In this document: positions 38,694 to 46,457 of the stretch, one piece after another
How the letters are laid out: each line of letters begins with the position of its first letter
Numbering within the stretch: position 1 is the stretch's first letter
Position numbers and translations under genes: made by a program
Notes under the pieces: generated by a model
What the model saw: the letters and a program-made list of their open reading frames with translations, nothing else
Told to the model about the DNA's origin: nothing
Databases searched by the model: none
Assembly: GCF_000720325.1 (NCBI RefSeq)
Contig: NZ_JOJM01000036.1
Location: 33,401-97,400 of the forward strand
Length of the DNA: 64,000 nucleotides
Source of the DNA: Streptomyces sp. NRRL B-1347
GTDB lineage: Bacteria > Actinomycetota > Actinomycetes > Streptomycetales > Streptomycetaceae
Direction of reading: 5' to 3'

Positions 38694-39188
38694 CTACGGT
38701 TGCGTAACGGACGGCTCCAGTCCTGCGAGGGCGTCCGAAAGCCGCTCCAGGGCCAGCGCGGTCTGCTCGAACTGCTCCGCGCCGAGCGCGTCCCTGAGCC
38801 GCGCGGCGAGGTCCGCGTGGCCCGGCTGGATCCTCGCGACGGCCGCGCGCCCCTCCTCGGTGGGGCGCAGGAGCTTGGCGCGGCGGTGCGCGGGGTTCTC
38901 CGCGTACTCGGCGAGCCCGCGGCGCACGAGCAGATCGGCGACGCGCTGCACGCTCTGCCGGGTGATGCCCATGGCGCGGGCGACGGAGGCCACCGGCAGC
39001 GGCTCGCGCAGGACGGCGCCGAGCACCTGCCACCAGGCGGCGGTGAGCCCGGCGGGCCGGGCCAGTTCCTCGGAGACGCCGAGGAACTGGCCGTTGAGCC
39101 GGAAGACACCGAGTGCGGTGCGGCTGAGCAGGTCCTGGGCGGCGCGCTCGCCGCCACTCGCGGAACCGCCGTCGTTCGGGGAACTCAT
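38694..39188 (-). CDS. MarR-family regulator
   Basis: 164 residues with a winged helix (LTAAWWQVLGAVLREPLPVA, ARAMGITRQSVQRVADLLVR) and the Asp/Arg wing (AENPAHRRAKLLRPTEEGRA). Usually a dimeric repressor that releases DNA on binding a small molecule or on oxidation. Its ATG overlaps the DJ-1 gene stop, so both come from one transcript, and a 27-bp palindrome upstream of that transcript is its likely operator. Confidence 0.9.
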   Translation of the reverse strand: MSSPNDGGSASGGERAAQDLLSRTALGVFRLNGQFLGVSEELARPAGLTAAWWQVLGAVLREPLPVASVARAMGITRQSVQRVADLLVRRGLAEYAENPAHRRAKLLRPTEEGRAAVARIQPGHADLAARLRDALGAEQFEQTALALERLSDALAGLEPSVTQP

Positions 39189-39775
39189 GAGTTCAGCGTC
39201 TCGTACGCGGCCGGGTCCGAGTCGTGGAAGAGCCGGTACCAGGCGTCGAGCTTCTCGCCCTCGAACGCGCCCATGCGCTTGAGGACTTCGCGTGCGAACG
39301 CGACGGGCTCGGTGGGCCCCGCGGTGATCAGGTCGCCGTCGGTGACGGCGTCGGACTCGACGTACCGGTCCGCGCCCTGGTAGCCGGTCGCGTCCAGGTA
39401 CATCGACACGGCGCTGGTGTGGGCGCGGTCGTCGAGCAGCCCCTCGCGGGCGAGCCCCGCCGTGGCCCCGCAGATCGCGGCGACGGGCACGCCCGCGTCG
39501 AGGAACGCGCGGGCGGTGCGGGCGAACGGCGCGAGGCCGTCCCCGGTGTCCCACAGGTCGGCCCCGGGCAGGATGAGCAGCTCGCTGTCCTCGGGGCGCA
39601 GCGCGTCGAGCGTGAGGTCGGGCTCGACGCGGACGCCGCCGATGCTGGTGACGGGGTCGGCGGTGAGGGCGACCGTGCGGACGGTGCGGCCGGTGCGGGC
39701 GAGGAACGCGGTGGCGTACCCGGTCTCCCAGTCGGCGAGCGTGTCGTAGACGGCGAGGTGAACGGCCTTGCTCAT
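39185..39775 (-). CDS. DJ-1/PfpI family protein
   Basis: 196 residues, class I glutamine-amidotransferase-like fold. The nucleophile elbow AAICGATAGLA carries Cys102; LILPGADLWD supplies the upstream Gly/Asp turn. Family members include glyoxalases, proteases, chaperones and isonitrile hydratases. Operon with a MarR repressor suggests induction by a reactive or toxic small molecule. ATG 39775. Confidence 0.88.
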   Translation of the reverse strand: MSKAVHLAVYDTLADWETGYATAFLARTGRTVRTVALTADPVTSIGGVRVEPDLTLDALRPEDSELLILPGADLWDTGDGLAPFARTARAFLDAGVPVAAICGATAGLAREGLLDDRAHTSAVSMYLDATGYQGADRYVESDAVTDGDLITAGPTEPVAFAREVLKRMGAFEGEKLDAWYRLFHDSDPAAYETLNS

Positions 39776-39830
39776 GGTGACCTCCAGTGCCGGACTCCCG
39801 TACCCGGGCCGCTGCCCGAGCGGGTATGTA

Positions 39831-39857
39831 AGTATGCTGTCATTACGACAGCATACT
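39831..39857. promoter_or_regulatory. Probable MarR operator
   Basis: Perfect inverted repeat AGTATGCTGTC (39831-39841), 5 bases, GACAGCATACT (39847-39857), 56 bases upstream of the DJ-1/MarR operon and 87 upstream of DUF4956. It is AT-richer than its surroundings, as expected for a promoter-operator. Confidence 0.75.
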
Positions 39858-39930
39858 GTCAATGGATCCTGCAAAGGGCTTCGCGTGGGGCCTTAACGCC
39901 CGCCAGGAGCCCCCTTAACCCGCGCCCGCC

Positions 39931-39936
39931 TAGCGT
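39931..39936 (+). promoter_or_regulatory. -10 box (TAGCGT) of DUF4956, leaderless start
   Basis: TAGCGT, then 7 bases to the ATG at 39944. Confidence 0.5.
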
Positions 39937-39943
39937 CCGGCGC

Positions 39944-40585
39944 ATGGACTCGCAGACACTCGCCGCCCATCTGGGCCTCGACCTCGCGGCCGTCGCGCTG
40001 CTGACCTTCGCCGTCTTCTATCCGCGCCACCACCGGCGCGAGCTGGTGCCCGCGTATCTGGCCCTGAACGTCGCGCTGTTCTCGGTCGTCGCCGCCCTTT
40101 CGGAGGCCAAGGGGGGTGGCCTCGCGCTGGGGTTCGGGCTCTTCGGCGTGCTCTCGATCGTCCGGCTCCGCTCCGACGCCGTGCGGCACCAGGAGGTCGC
40201 GTACTACTTCACGACGCTCGTCCTCGGGCTCCTGTGCGGGCTCCCCGGCCTGCCCCTGCTGACCGCCGCGGGCCTCGCGGCCGTGCTCCTGCTCGTCATG
40301 TACGTCGCCGACCATCCGCGCCTGTACGCCCGCGACCGCCGCGCCGTCGTCACCCTCGACGCCGTGTACCGCGAGGAGGGCGCCCTGCGCGCCGAGTTGG
40401 AGCGCCGCGTCGGGCGGCCGCTCGGCTGGACCGTCCACGAAGTGGACTTCGTCCGCGACCTCATGGTGCTGGAAGTCCGGTTCCGGCAGCCGGAACTCAC
40501 GGAGGGCTCCCGCCCGTTCACTCGGAGTACGAGTACGAGTACGGATACGAGTACGACGTCACGACCGGCCGCACGTCTCAGCTAG
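39944..40585 (+). CDS. DUF4956 membrane protein
   Basis: 213 residues. Four to five membrane helices in the first 130 residues (ALLTFAVFYPRHHRRELVPA, VALFSVVAALSEAKGGGLAL, LTAAGLAAVLLLVMYVAD) then a cytoplasmic domain (VVTLDAVYREEGALRAELER, VHEVDFVRDLMVLEVRFR). DUF4956 proteins are typically paired with VTC polyphosphate-polymerase-like genes, as here. The last residues (TSTSTDTSTTS) come from a short GAGTAC/GATAC tandem repeat in the DNA at about 40526-40555 and are unlikely to be structured. Confidence 0.88.
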   Translation: MDSQTLAAHLGLDLAAVALLTFAVFYPRHHRRELVPAYLALNVALFSVVAALSEAKGGGLALGFGLFGVLSIVRLRSDAVRHQEVAYYFTTLVLGLLCGLPGLPLLTAAGLAAVLLLVMYVADHPRLYARDRRAVVTLDAVYREEGALRAELERRVGRPLGWTVHEVDFVRDLMVLEVRFRQPELTEGSRPFTRSTSTSTDTSTTSRPAARLS

Positions 40586-40593
40586 GAGCCCGC

Positions 40594-41424
40594 GTGAACC
40601 CTGCCCTTCGTGCCCTGAGCCGCGCCGCGCTCGCCGCGCACCCCGTCTCGCTCGCCGAGCTGAACGCCCGCGCGGAGCTGCTCGCCCGCTACGACCACGG
40701 CTATCTGGTCCCCGTCGAGGTCTTCGAGGACTTCGCCGCGCTGCTCACCGACCCGCGCCGGCGCGGCGGCCCCTTCCGGGCCCTGAGCATCGGCGGCCGC
40801 CGCAGCTTCGGCTACCACTCGACGTACTACGACACCCCGGGCCTCGGCACCTTCCACGACCACCGGCAGGGCCGCAGACTGCGCTACCGCATACGGGAGC
40901 GGGTCTATCAGGACAGCGGGGAGCGGCAGTTCGAGATCAAGCTGAAGACCGGGCGCGGCGAGACCGTCAAGCACCGCCAGCGCATGGAGGGCGACGCGCA
41001 CGCGCTCGACGACACCCGGCGCGGCTTCCTCGCCGGGGTGCTCCGCGGCTCGTACGGCGTGGAGGCGCCGGCCTCCCTGACGCCCTCCCTGGTCACGCAC
41101 TACCGGCGGGCGACGTTCGTGGCCGACGGCCAGCGGATCACCTGCGACGCCGCACTGGTCGTACGGGACGTGGCGACGGGCCGGACGGCGACGGCCGACA
41201 GCGGGCTCGTCCTCGTCGAGACCAAGACGCGCGGCAGGCTGACGGAGGCGGACCGGGTCCTGCACCGGTACGGACTGCGGGCCGCGGAGTTCACCAAGTA
41301 CTGCGGCGGCCTCGCGGCGGTGCGGCCGGAGCTCGGGATCAACCGCTGGGCGCGGGCGGTGCGGGTCGCGTTCCCACGGGCGGCGGGCGGTCCCGGGGCG
41401 CCGGAGGGGGAAAGGCGAGCGTGA
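40594..41424 (+). CDS. VTC-domain polyphosphate polymerase-like protein
   Basis: 276 residues. It carries the charged-tunnel pattern of the VTC4-like fold: YLVPVEVFEDFAALL, STYYDTPGLGTFHDHRQGRR, LRYRIRERVYQDSGERQFEI, KLKTGRGETVKHR, RRATFVADGQRITCDAALVV, LVLVETKTRG, and KYCGGLAAVRP. In yeast this domain makes polyphosphate from ATP; bacterial homologues are paired with DUF4956. GTG 40594 follows TAGGAG. Its last 86 bases overlap the 3' end of the convergent histidine kinase gene. Confidence 0.87.
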   Translation: MNPALRALSRAALAAHPVSLAELNARAELLARYDHGYLVPVEVFEDFAALLTDPRRRGGPFRALSIGGRRSFGYHSTYYDTPGLGTFHDHRQGRRLRYRIRERVYQDSGERQFEIKLKTGRGETVKHRQRMEGDAHALDDTRRGFLAGVLRGSYGVEAPASLTPSLVTHYRRATFVADGQRITCDAALVVRDVATGRTATADSGLVLVETKTRGRLTEADRVLHRYGLRAAEFTKYCGGLAAVRPELGINRWARAVRVAFPRAAGGPGAPEGERRA

Positions 41425-42697
41425 CGCGGGTCGGGCGGTGCTCGACGGTGAAGGAGCCGCCCGCGTCCTCCGCCGTGCGCCGGGCGATGTCCAGGCCGAG
41501 GCCCGTCGACCCGCCGCCGCTGGTGCCGCGCGCGGCGGCCCGGGCGCAGGAGCCGGGGAAGCCGGGCCCCTCGTCGCTGACGGTGAGGCGCGCGCGGCCG
41601 TCGGGCCCGGTGGTGACGGCGACGCGGTAGGCGGTCCCCTGGGGCGTGTGGTCGAGCACGTTGCCGATCAACGCGTCCAGGCAGGCGGCGAGTTCGTCGT
41701 ACGGAACGGGCACGGTGAGGCCGCCGGCCGGTGTGTCGACGGCGCCGCTGCGCCCCTGGTCCTCGGCCAACGGCTGCCAGTACGCGGCGCGTTCGCGGGC
41801 CACGGCCGCCAGGTCCGCGCCCGGGGCGGCGCGCAGCGGGCGGCGGGCCTTGCGGATGACGTCGTCGACGCTGCGCTCCAGGGCGAGCACGTCCGCCGCG
41901 ATGCGCCGGGCCTCCTCCGGGTCCCGCAGCGTCTCCGCGTCGAGCCGCAGCGCGGCCACCGGGGTGCGCAGGCGGTGGGCGAGGTCGGCGGCGTTCTCGC
42001 GGGCGGTGACGCGTTCGGCGGTGAGCAGGTCGTCGATGCGGGCGGCGAGCCGGTTCAGCTCGGCGGCGACGAGCCGCAGCTCGGGCGGGCCCTCCGGGGC
42101 GGCGCGGGCCGACAGGTCCCCGGCGGCGAGCCGGTCGGCGGTCCTGGCCAGGCCCCGGGTCGCGCCCACGAGGCGGGCCCCGAGCCGGTCGGCGAGCAGC
42201 AGGCCGAGCAGCACGAGCCCGACGCCGATCCCGGCGAGCACGAGCCACGAGGTCAGGGTGCCCGCGTACAGCTGCTTGCCGGTGAGCGTGACCTGGACGA
42301 CGGCGGTGCCGTCGGCGGCGCCGTGCACGGGGACGAGGACCTGACGGCCGCCGGACGAGGGCTCGTAGGTGAACGCCCGGCCGGTGCGGGCGAGCCGGAC
42401 GGCGTCGGTGACCTCGGCGGGCCCGGGGCCGACGGTCGCGCCGCTGCCCAGGATGAGTGAAGTGCGCGGAAGCCCTGGGCCGTTGACGCTCTCCACGGTC
42501 TGCTCGGCGGTCGGCCGCTCCTTCCGGGAGGCGAGGGCGGGCCCGATGGCGTGCGCCACCCACTGCGCCCGCGCGGTGGCCTCCGCGGTGGCGCGGTCGG
42601 CGGCGTGGCTGCGGGTGAGCAGGGTGAGGGGGACGAGCAGGGCGGTGAGGACGAGGGCGGTCGTGGCGGCGGTCAGCAGGAGCAGGCGACGGCGCAT
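41339..42697 (-). CDS. OmpR-type sensor histidine kinase
   Basis: 452 residues. N-terminal helix, extracytoplasmic sensor of about 130 residues, second helix (WLVLAGIGVGLVLLGLLLAD), HAMP (RLGARLVGATRGLARTADRL), HisKA with ENAADLAHRLRTPVAALRLD, and HATPase (LIGNVLDHTPQGTAYRV, VSDEGPGFPG, GSTGLGLDIARRTAEDAGG). The Pro-rich C-terminal tail is encoded in the segment that overlaps the VTC gene. Cognate regulator immediately upstream. Confidence 0.92.
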   Translation of the reverse strand: MRRRLLLLTAATTALVLTALLVPLTLLTRSHAADRATAEATARAQWVAHAIGPALASRKERPTAEQTVESVNGPGLPRTSLILGSGATVGPGPAEVTDAVRLARTGRAFTYEPSSGGRQVLVPVHGAADGTAVVQVTLTGKQLYAGTLTSWLVLAGIGVGLVLLGLLLADRLGARLVGATRGLARTADRLAAGDLSARAAPEGPPELRLVAAELNRLAARIDDLLTAERVTARENAADLAHRLRTPVAALRLDAETLRDPEEARRIAADVLALERSVDDVIRKARRPLRAAPGADLAAVARERAAYWQPLAEDQGRSGAVDTPAGGLTVPVPYDELAACLDALIGNVLDHTPQGTAYRVAVTTGPDGRARLTVSDEGPGFPGSCARAAARGTSGGGSTGLGLDIARRTAEDAGGSFTVEHRPTRVTLAFPPPAPRDRPPPVGTRPAPPAPSG

Positions 42698-42709
42698 GGC
42701 GGCCGGGCC

Positions 42710-43396
42710 CTACGACGGCTCGGGGGCGGCGAGTTTGACGCCCACCGTGCGGACGGTGTGCAGATAGCGCGGGGCCTGCGCGGTCTCGCCCAGCTTCCTG
42801 CGCAGCCACGACAGATGGACGTCGACGGTCTTGTCGGCGCCGCCGAGCGGCTGGTGCCAGACCTCGGCGAGGAGTTCGCGCCGCGACACCACCCGGCCCG
42901 CGCGCCGGGCCAGATGGGCAAGGAGGTCGAACTCGCGCGGGGTGAGGTCCACGGCCGCGCCGTCCAGGGTCACCTCGCGCGCGGCCGGGTCCACGGTGAG
43001 GCCGCCCACCCGCAGCGGCTCCTCGGCCGCGCCCGCGCCGAGCCGCCGGAGCACCGCCTTGACGCGGGCGTCCAACTGGGCGGCGCCGAACGGCTTCACG
43101 ATGTAGTCGTCCGCCCCGTCGCCCAGGGCCGCCACCATCTCCGGCTCCTCGTCGCGGGCCGTCGCCACGATGACGGGTACGTCGCTGACGGCGCGCAGCA
43201 TCCGCAGCACCTGCGCCCCGTCCACGTCCGGCAGGCCCAGGTCGAGGACGACCAGGTCCGGCGGGTGCGTCACGGCCGCGTCGAGCCCCGCCATGCCCGT
43301 GGGCGCCGTCACCACGGCGTGCCCCTTGTCCCGCAGGGCCCGCAGCAGGGCCTCGCGCAGCTGGGGGTCGTCCTCCACGACGAGAAGATGGGCCAT
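42710..43396 (-). CDS. OmpR/PhoB-family response regulator
   Basis: 228 residues from ATG 43396. Receiver: VVEDDPQ, phospho-Asp in LVVLDLGLPDVDG, KPFGAAQL. Winged-helix DNA-binding domain: LTPREFDLLAHLARRAGRVV, DKTVDVHLSWLRRKLGE, LHTVRTVGVKL. It precedes its kinase by 12 bases. It is divergent from the exported repeat protein at 43521, which is therefore a candidate target. Confidence 0.93.
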   Translation of the reverse strand: MAHLLVVEDDPQLREALLRALRDKGHAVVTAPTGMAGLDAAVTHPPDLVVLDLGLPDVDGAQVLRMLRAVSDVPVIVATARDEEPEMVAALGDGADDYIVKPFGAAQLDARVKAVLRRLGAGAAEEPLRVGGLTVDPAAREVTLDGAAVDLTPREFDLLAHLARRAGRVVSRRELLAEVWHQPLGGADKTVDVHLSWLRRKLGETAQAPRYLHTVRTVGVKLAAPEPS

Positions 43397-43520
43397 GGGG
43401 GCCACGGTAGCCAGGAGTTCGGGCCCGGTTCACCATCGGTTTCCCGCCGACCGGTCCTCGGGCGGGTTCTCGACCCGGGTCTTAACCGGCCGTTAGGGAA
43501 CGGCGGGGGAGGGTGGACGG

Positions 43521-44096
43521 ATGCGGAAGTGGTGGAGTGCCGCGGGCACGATGGCCTGGGTGGCGGTCGGCACGGCCGCGGGAGCCCTGGGCGCCTGGCA
43601 GTTGGCGAGCGCGGACGGCGGAGGCGCGGCGCACAGCCGTCCGCTGGACGAGGGCGCGGTGCGCAGGGCGCTCGCGGCGGAGGGGACGTCGAGCGCGGCG
43701 CCTTCGAGCCCGGGGCCTTCGAGGCCTGGGCCTTCGAGGCCGGGGCCTTCGAGCTCTGGCCCTTCGAGCTCTGGCCCTTCGAGCCCGGGCCCGGCGCGCT
43801 CGCCGAAGCCGTCCGGGGTCCCGCACCCGCACGCCCCCGAGCGGTCGACGGTCCGCTTCACCGGGGGCACGGCCACGGTGGAGTGCCGCCCCGGCGGGAC
43901 GGTGTACCTCGTGTCCTGGAGCCCGGCGGACGGCTACCACTTCGACGAGGACGTGGTGCGGGGGCCGGGGCGGGCGGCCCGCCTGGAGGCGGAGCCCAGC
44001 GACGACGGGGACGGTGCCGAGGACGCCGACGACCTGACCTACGACATCACCTGCCCGGGCGGCAGGCCCCGGGCCCGGCCGGCCCCGGACGACTGA
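43521..44096 (+). CDS. Exported or membrane-anchored protein with PSxxG repeats
   Basis: 191 residues. N-terminal signal or anchor (MRKWWSAAGTMAWVAVGTAA), then a Ser/Pro/Gly stalk of six 5-residue repeats PSSPG, PSRPG, PSRPG, PSSSG, PSSSG, PSSPG, and a C-terminal domain (STVRFTGGTATVECRPGGTV, YLVSWSPADGYHFDED, LTYDITCPGG) with two Cys that may pair. No known family recognised. Divergent from the OmpR-type two-component system. Confidence 0.75.
   Translation: MRKWWSAAGTMAWVAVGTAAGALGAWQLASADGGGAAHSRPLDEGAVRRALAAEGTSSAAPSSPGPSRPGPSRPGPSSSGPSSSGPSSPGPARSPKPSGVPHPHAPERSTVRFTGGTATVECRPGGTVYLVSWSPADGYHFDEDVVRGPGRAARLEAEPSDDGDGAEDADDLTYDITCPGGRPRARPAPDD
43701..43790 (+). repeat. Six 15-bp in-frame tandem repeats
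   Basis: Units begin CCTTCGAG and differ only in the last seven bases; units 4 and 5 are identical. They encode the PSxxG stalk, and unit count can change without breaking the frame. Confidence 0.85.
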
Positions 44097-44192
44097 GGCC
44101 CGGCGCCCCCGGGCCCCCGCGGGCGACAGGTTGTCGCGTTATGCGGCGGGTGCCAGACACCGCGCCCATGTCCCGGCCGCATTCCGGACACC

Positions 44193-44198
44193 TACCCT
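44193..44198 (+). promoter_or_regulatory. -10 box (TACCCT), leaderless start
   Basis: TACCCT, then 7 bases to the ATG at 44206. Confidence 0.45.
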
Positions 44199-44205
44199 CG
44201 CCCCC

Positions 44206-45564
44206 ATGACCCCTCAGCCCAACCCCCAGCTCGGCGCAGCGGTCGCCGCAACCGACCGCGCGCACGTCTTCCACTCCTGGTCGGCCCAGGAACTGATCAC
44301 CCCGCTCGCGGTGGCCGGCGCGGACGGCTCGTACTTCTGGGACTACGAGGGCAACCGTTACCTCGACTTCACCAGCGGCCTCGTCTACACGAACATCGGC
44401 TACCAGCACCCCAAGGTCGTCGCCGCGATCCAGGAGCAGGCCGCGAGCCTGGCCACGTTCGCCCCGGCGTTCGCGATCGAGGCCCGCTCGGAGGCGGCCC
44501 GGCTGATCGCCGAGCGCACCCCGGGCGACCTGGACAAGATCTTCTTCACCAACGGGGGCGCCGAGGCCGTCGAGAACGCCACCCGCATGGCCCGGTTGCA
44601 CACGGGCCGCCCCAAGGTGCTCTCCGCGTACCGCTCGTACCACGGCGCCACCGCCGCCGCGATCAACCTCACCGGCGACCCGCGGCGCTGGCCGTCCGAC
44701 ACCGCGTCGGCGGGCGTCGTGCACTTCTGGGCGCCGTTCCTCTACCGGTCCCCGTTCTACTCCGAGAACGAGACCCAGGAGTGCGAGCGGGCCCTGACGC
44801 ACCTGGAGGACACCATCGCCTTCGAGGGTCCCGGGACCATCGCGGCGATCATCCTCGAAACCATCCCCGGCACCGCGGGGATCATGCCCCCGCCGCCCGG
44901 CTACCTCGCGGGCGTGCGCGAGCTGTGCGACCGGCACGGCATCGTCCTGATCCTGGACGAGGTCATGGCGGGCTTCGGCCGCACCGGCGCGTGGTTCGCC
45001 GTGGACCACCACGACGGCGTCGTACCGGACCTGCTGACCTTCGCCAAGGGCGTGAACTCCGGGTACGTGCCGCTGGGCGGCGTGGCGATCTCGTCGGCGA
45101 TCGCCGAGACCTTCGCCCGCAGGCCCTACCCGGGCGGCCTCACCTACTCCGGCCACCCGCTGGCCTGCGCCGCCGCCGTCGCGACGCTGACCGTCATGGC
45201 GGACGAGGGCGTGGTCGAGAACGCGGCGCGCGTCGGCGCCGACGTCATCGGCCCCGGCCTGCGCGACCTGGCCGCGCGCCACCCGAGCGTGGGCGAGGTG
45301 CGGGGCGTCGGCATGTTCTGGGCCCTGGAGCTCGTACGGGACCGGGAGACCCGGGAGCCGCTGGTGCCCTACAACGCGACCGGCGAGGCCAACGCCCCCA
45401 TGGCCGCGTTCGCCGCCGCCGCGAAGGCGAACGGCCTGTGGCCCTTCGTGAACATGAACCGGACGCACGTGGTGCCGCCCTGCACCATCACGGACGCCGA
45501 GGCGAAGGCCGGCCTCGCCGCCCTGGACCGCGCCCTGGACATCGCCGACACCCACGTGGCCTGA
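44206..45564 (+). CDS. Class III PLP aminotransferase
   Basis: 452 residues, omega-aminotransferase family. Seen: DYEGNRYLDFTSGLVYTNIG, FFTNGGAEAVENATRMAR, AYRSYHGATAAAI, LILDEVMAGFGRTGAWFAVD, PLP lysine in LLTFAKGVNSGYVPLGG, TYSGHPLACAAA. Related to taurine, beta-alanine and 4-aminobutyrate transaminases; the amino donor is unknown. Followed by a terminator and then a GntR gene, which may not regulate it since its own operon lies downstream. Confidence 0.9.
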   Translation: MTPQPNPQLGAAVAATDRAHVFHSWSAQELITPLAVAGADGSYFWDYEGNRYLDFTSGLVYTNIGYQHPKVVAAIQEQAASLATFAPAFAIEARSEAARLIAERTPGDLDKIFFTNGGAEAVENATRMARLHTGRPKVLSAYRSYHGATAAAINLTGDPRRWPSDTASAGVVHFWAPFLYRSPFYSENETQECERALTHLEDTIAFEGPGTIAAIILETIPGTAGIMPPPPGYLAGVRELCDRHGIVLILDEVMAGFGRTGAWFAVDHHDGVVPDLLTFAKGVNSGYVPLGGVAISSAIAETFARRPYPGGLTYSGHPLACAAAVATLTVMADEGVVENAARVGADVIGPGLRDLAARHPSVGEVRGVGMFWALELVRDRETREPLVPYNATGEANAPMAAFAAAAKANGLWPFVNMNRTHVVPPCTITDAEAKAGLAALDRALDIADTHVA

Positions 45565-45590
45565 CCCCGGCGACGGCCCTTCCCGCACCC

Positions 45591-45626
45591 GCCCGCCCTC
45601 GCCCCCGCCCGGGTACGAGGGCGGGC
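45591..45626 (+). terminator. Terminator of the class III aminotransferase gene
   Basis: 11-bp stem GCCCGCCCTCG (45591-45601) with its complement at 45616-45626, 26 bases past the stop. Confidence 0.75.
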
Positions 45627-45676
45627 GGGGCTCCGGGGGCGGAACCCCGACCGCGTAGTCTGACGTGCTCGTAAGC

Positions 45677-45697
45677 GACGACGCCTACCACGTCGTC
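45677..45697. promoter_or_regulatory. Possible GntR operator
   Basis: GACGACG-N7-CGTCGTC, 44 bases before the GntR start. A weak candidate, since such repeats arise by chance in GC-rich DNA. Confidence 0.35.
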
Positions 45698-45740
45698 CGA
45701 GCGGACCCGGACACGACCACGCAGGGGGAGGCCACCAACC

Positions 45741-46457
45741 ATGCCCGGACCCGACGGCCCCGCCGTCATCCGCAGCACCCTGCGCCAGCAGATCGCCGAC
45801 GCCCTGCGCGACGAGATCCTCGCGGGCCGCCTCGTGCCCGGCCAGGAGTTCACGGTGAAGGAGATAGCCGAGCAGTACGGCGTCTCCGCGACCCCGGTCC
45901 GCGAGGCCCTGGTGAACCTCTCCGCACAGGGCCTCCTGGACTCCGTGCAGCACCGCGGCTTCCGCGTGCACGAGCACTCGCTCACCGACTACCGCGGCAT
46001 GATCGAGGCCCGTGGCCTCGTCGCCGACGGCATCTTCCGCGACCTCGCGGTGACGGCGGAGCGCCGCACCGTCCCGTCGGGCGGCTTCGTGTCGGTGCGC
46101 CGCCGCGGCGAGGAGGCGGCCCGCGCGGCCGCCGCCGGCGACCTCACCGTCCTCATCGGCTACGACCTGCGCTTCTGGCGCGAGCTGAGCGCCCTCTTCG
46201 GCAACGCCTACCTCGCCGACTTCCTGCACCGCCTGCGCGTGAAGTCCTGGGTGTGCGCGGTCCCGCACCTGCGCCGCGAGGCGGAGCGCGGCGGCGACCT
46301 GCGCGGCCGCCTGTGGTCGCGGCACACGGAGCTCGTGGACGCCGTGTCGCGCCGCGACCCGCTCGCCGCGCACGCGATCGTCGCGCAGTACAACGCGCAC
46401 TCCCTGAAGCTCATCGAGACGCTGGCCGCAGGGGACGACGAGCGGGCTTCCGGATGA
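45741..46457 (+). CDS. GntR-family (FCD) regulator
   Basis: 238 residues. Winged helix (LRQQIADALRDEILAGRLVP, VKEIAEQYGVSATPVREALV) and a helical FCD ligand domain (IEARGLVADGIFRDLAV, HTELVDAVSRRDPLAAHAIV). FCD members bind carboxylates via a metal held by Asp/His residues; several His are present (HTE, AHAIV, NAHS). It is coupled by ATGA to the glycosyltransferase that follows, an unusual partner for this family. Confidence 0.9.
   Translation: MPGPDGPAVIRSTLRQQIADALRDEILAGRLVPGQEFTVKEIAEQYGVSATPVREALVNLSAQGLLDSVQHRGFRVHEHSLTDYRGMIEARGLVADGIFRDLAVTAERRTVPSGGFVSVRRRGEEAARAAAAGDLTVLIGYDLRFWRELSALFGNAYLADFLHRLRVKSWVCAVPHLRREAERGGDLRGRLWSRHTELVDAVSRRDPLAAHAIVAQYNAHSLKLIETLAAGDDERASG

Noticed and set aside
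40526..40555. GAGTAC hexamer repeats as a regulatory element
   Set aside because: They lie inside the DUF4956 reading frame and encode a Ser/Thr tail; a site is not needed to explain them.
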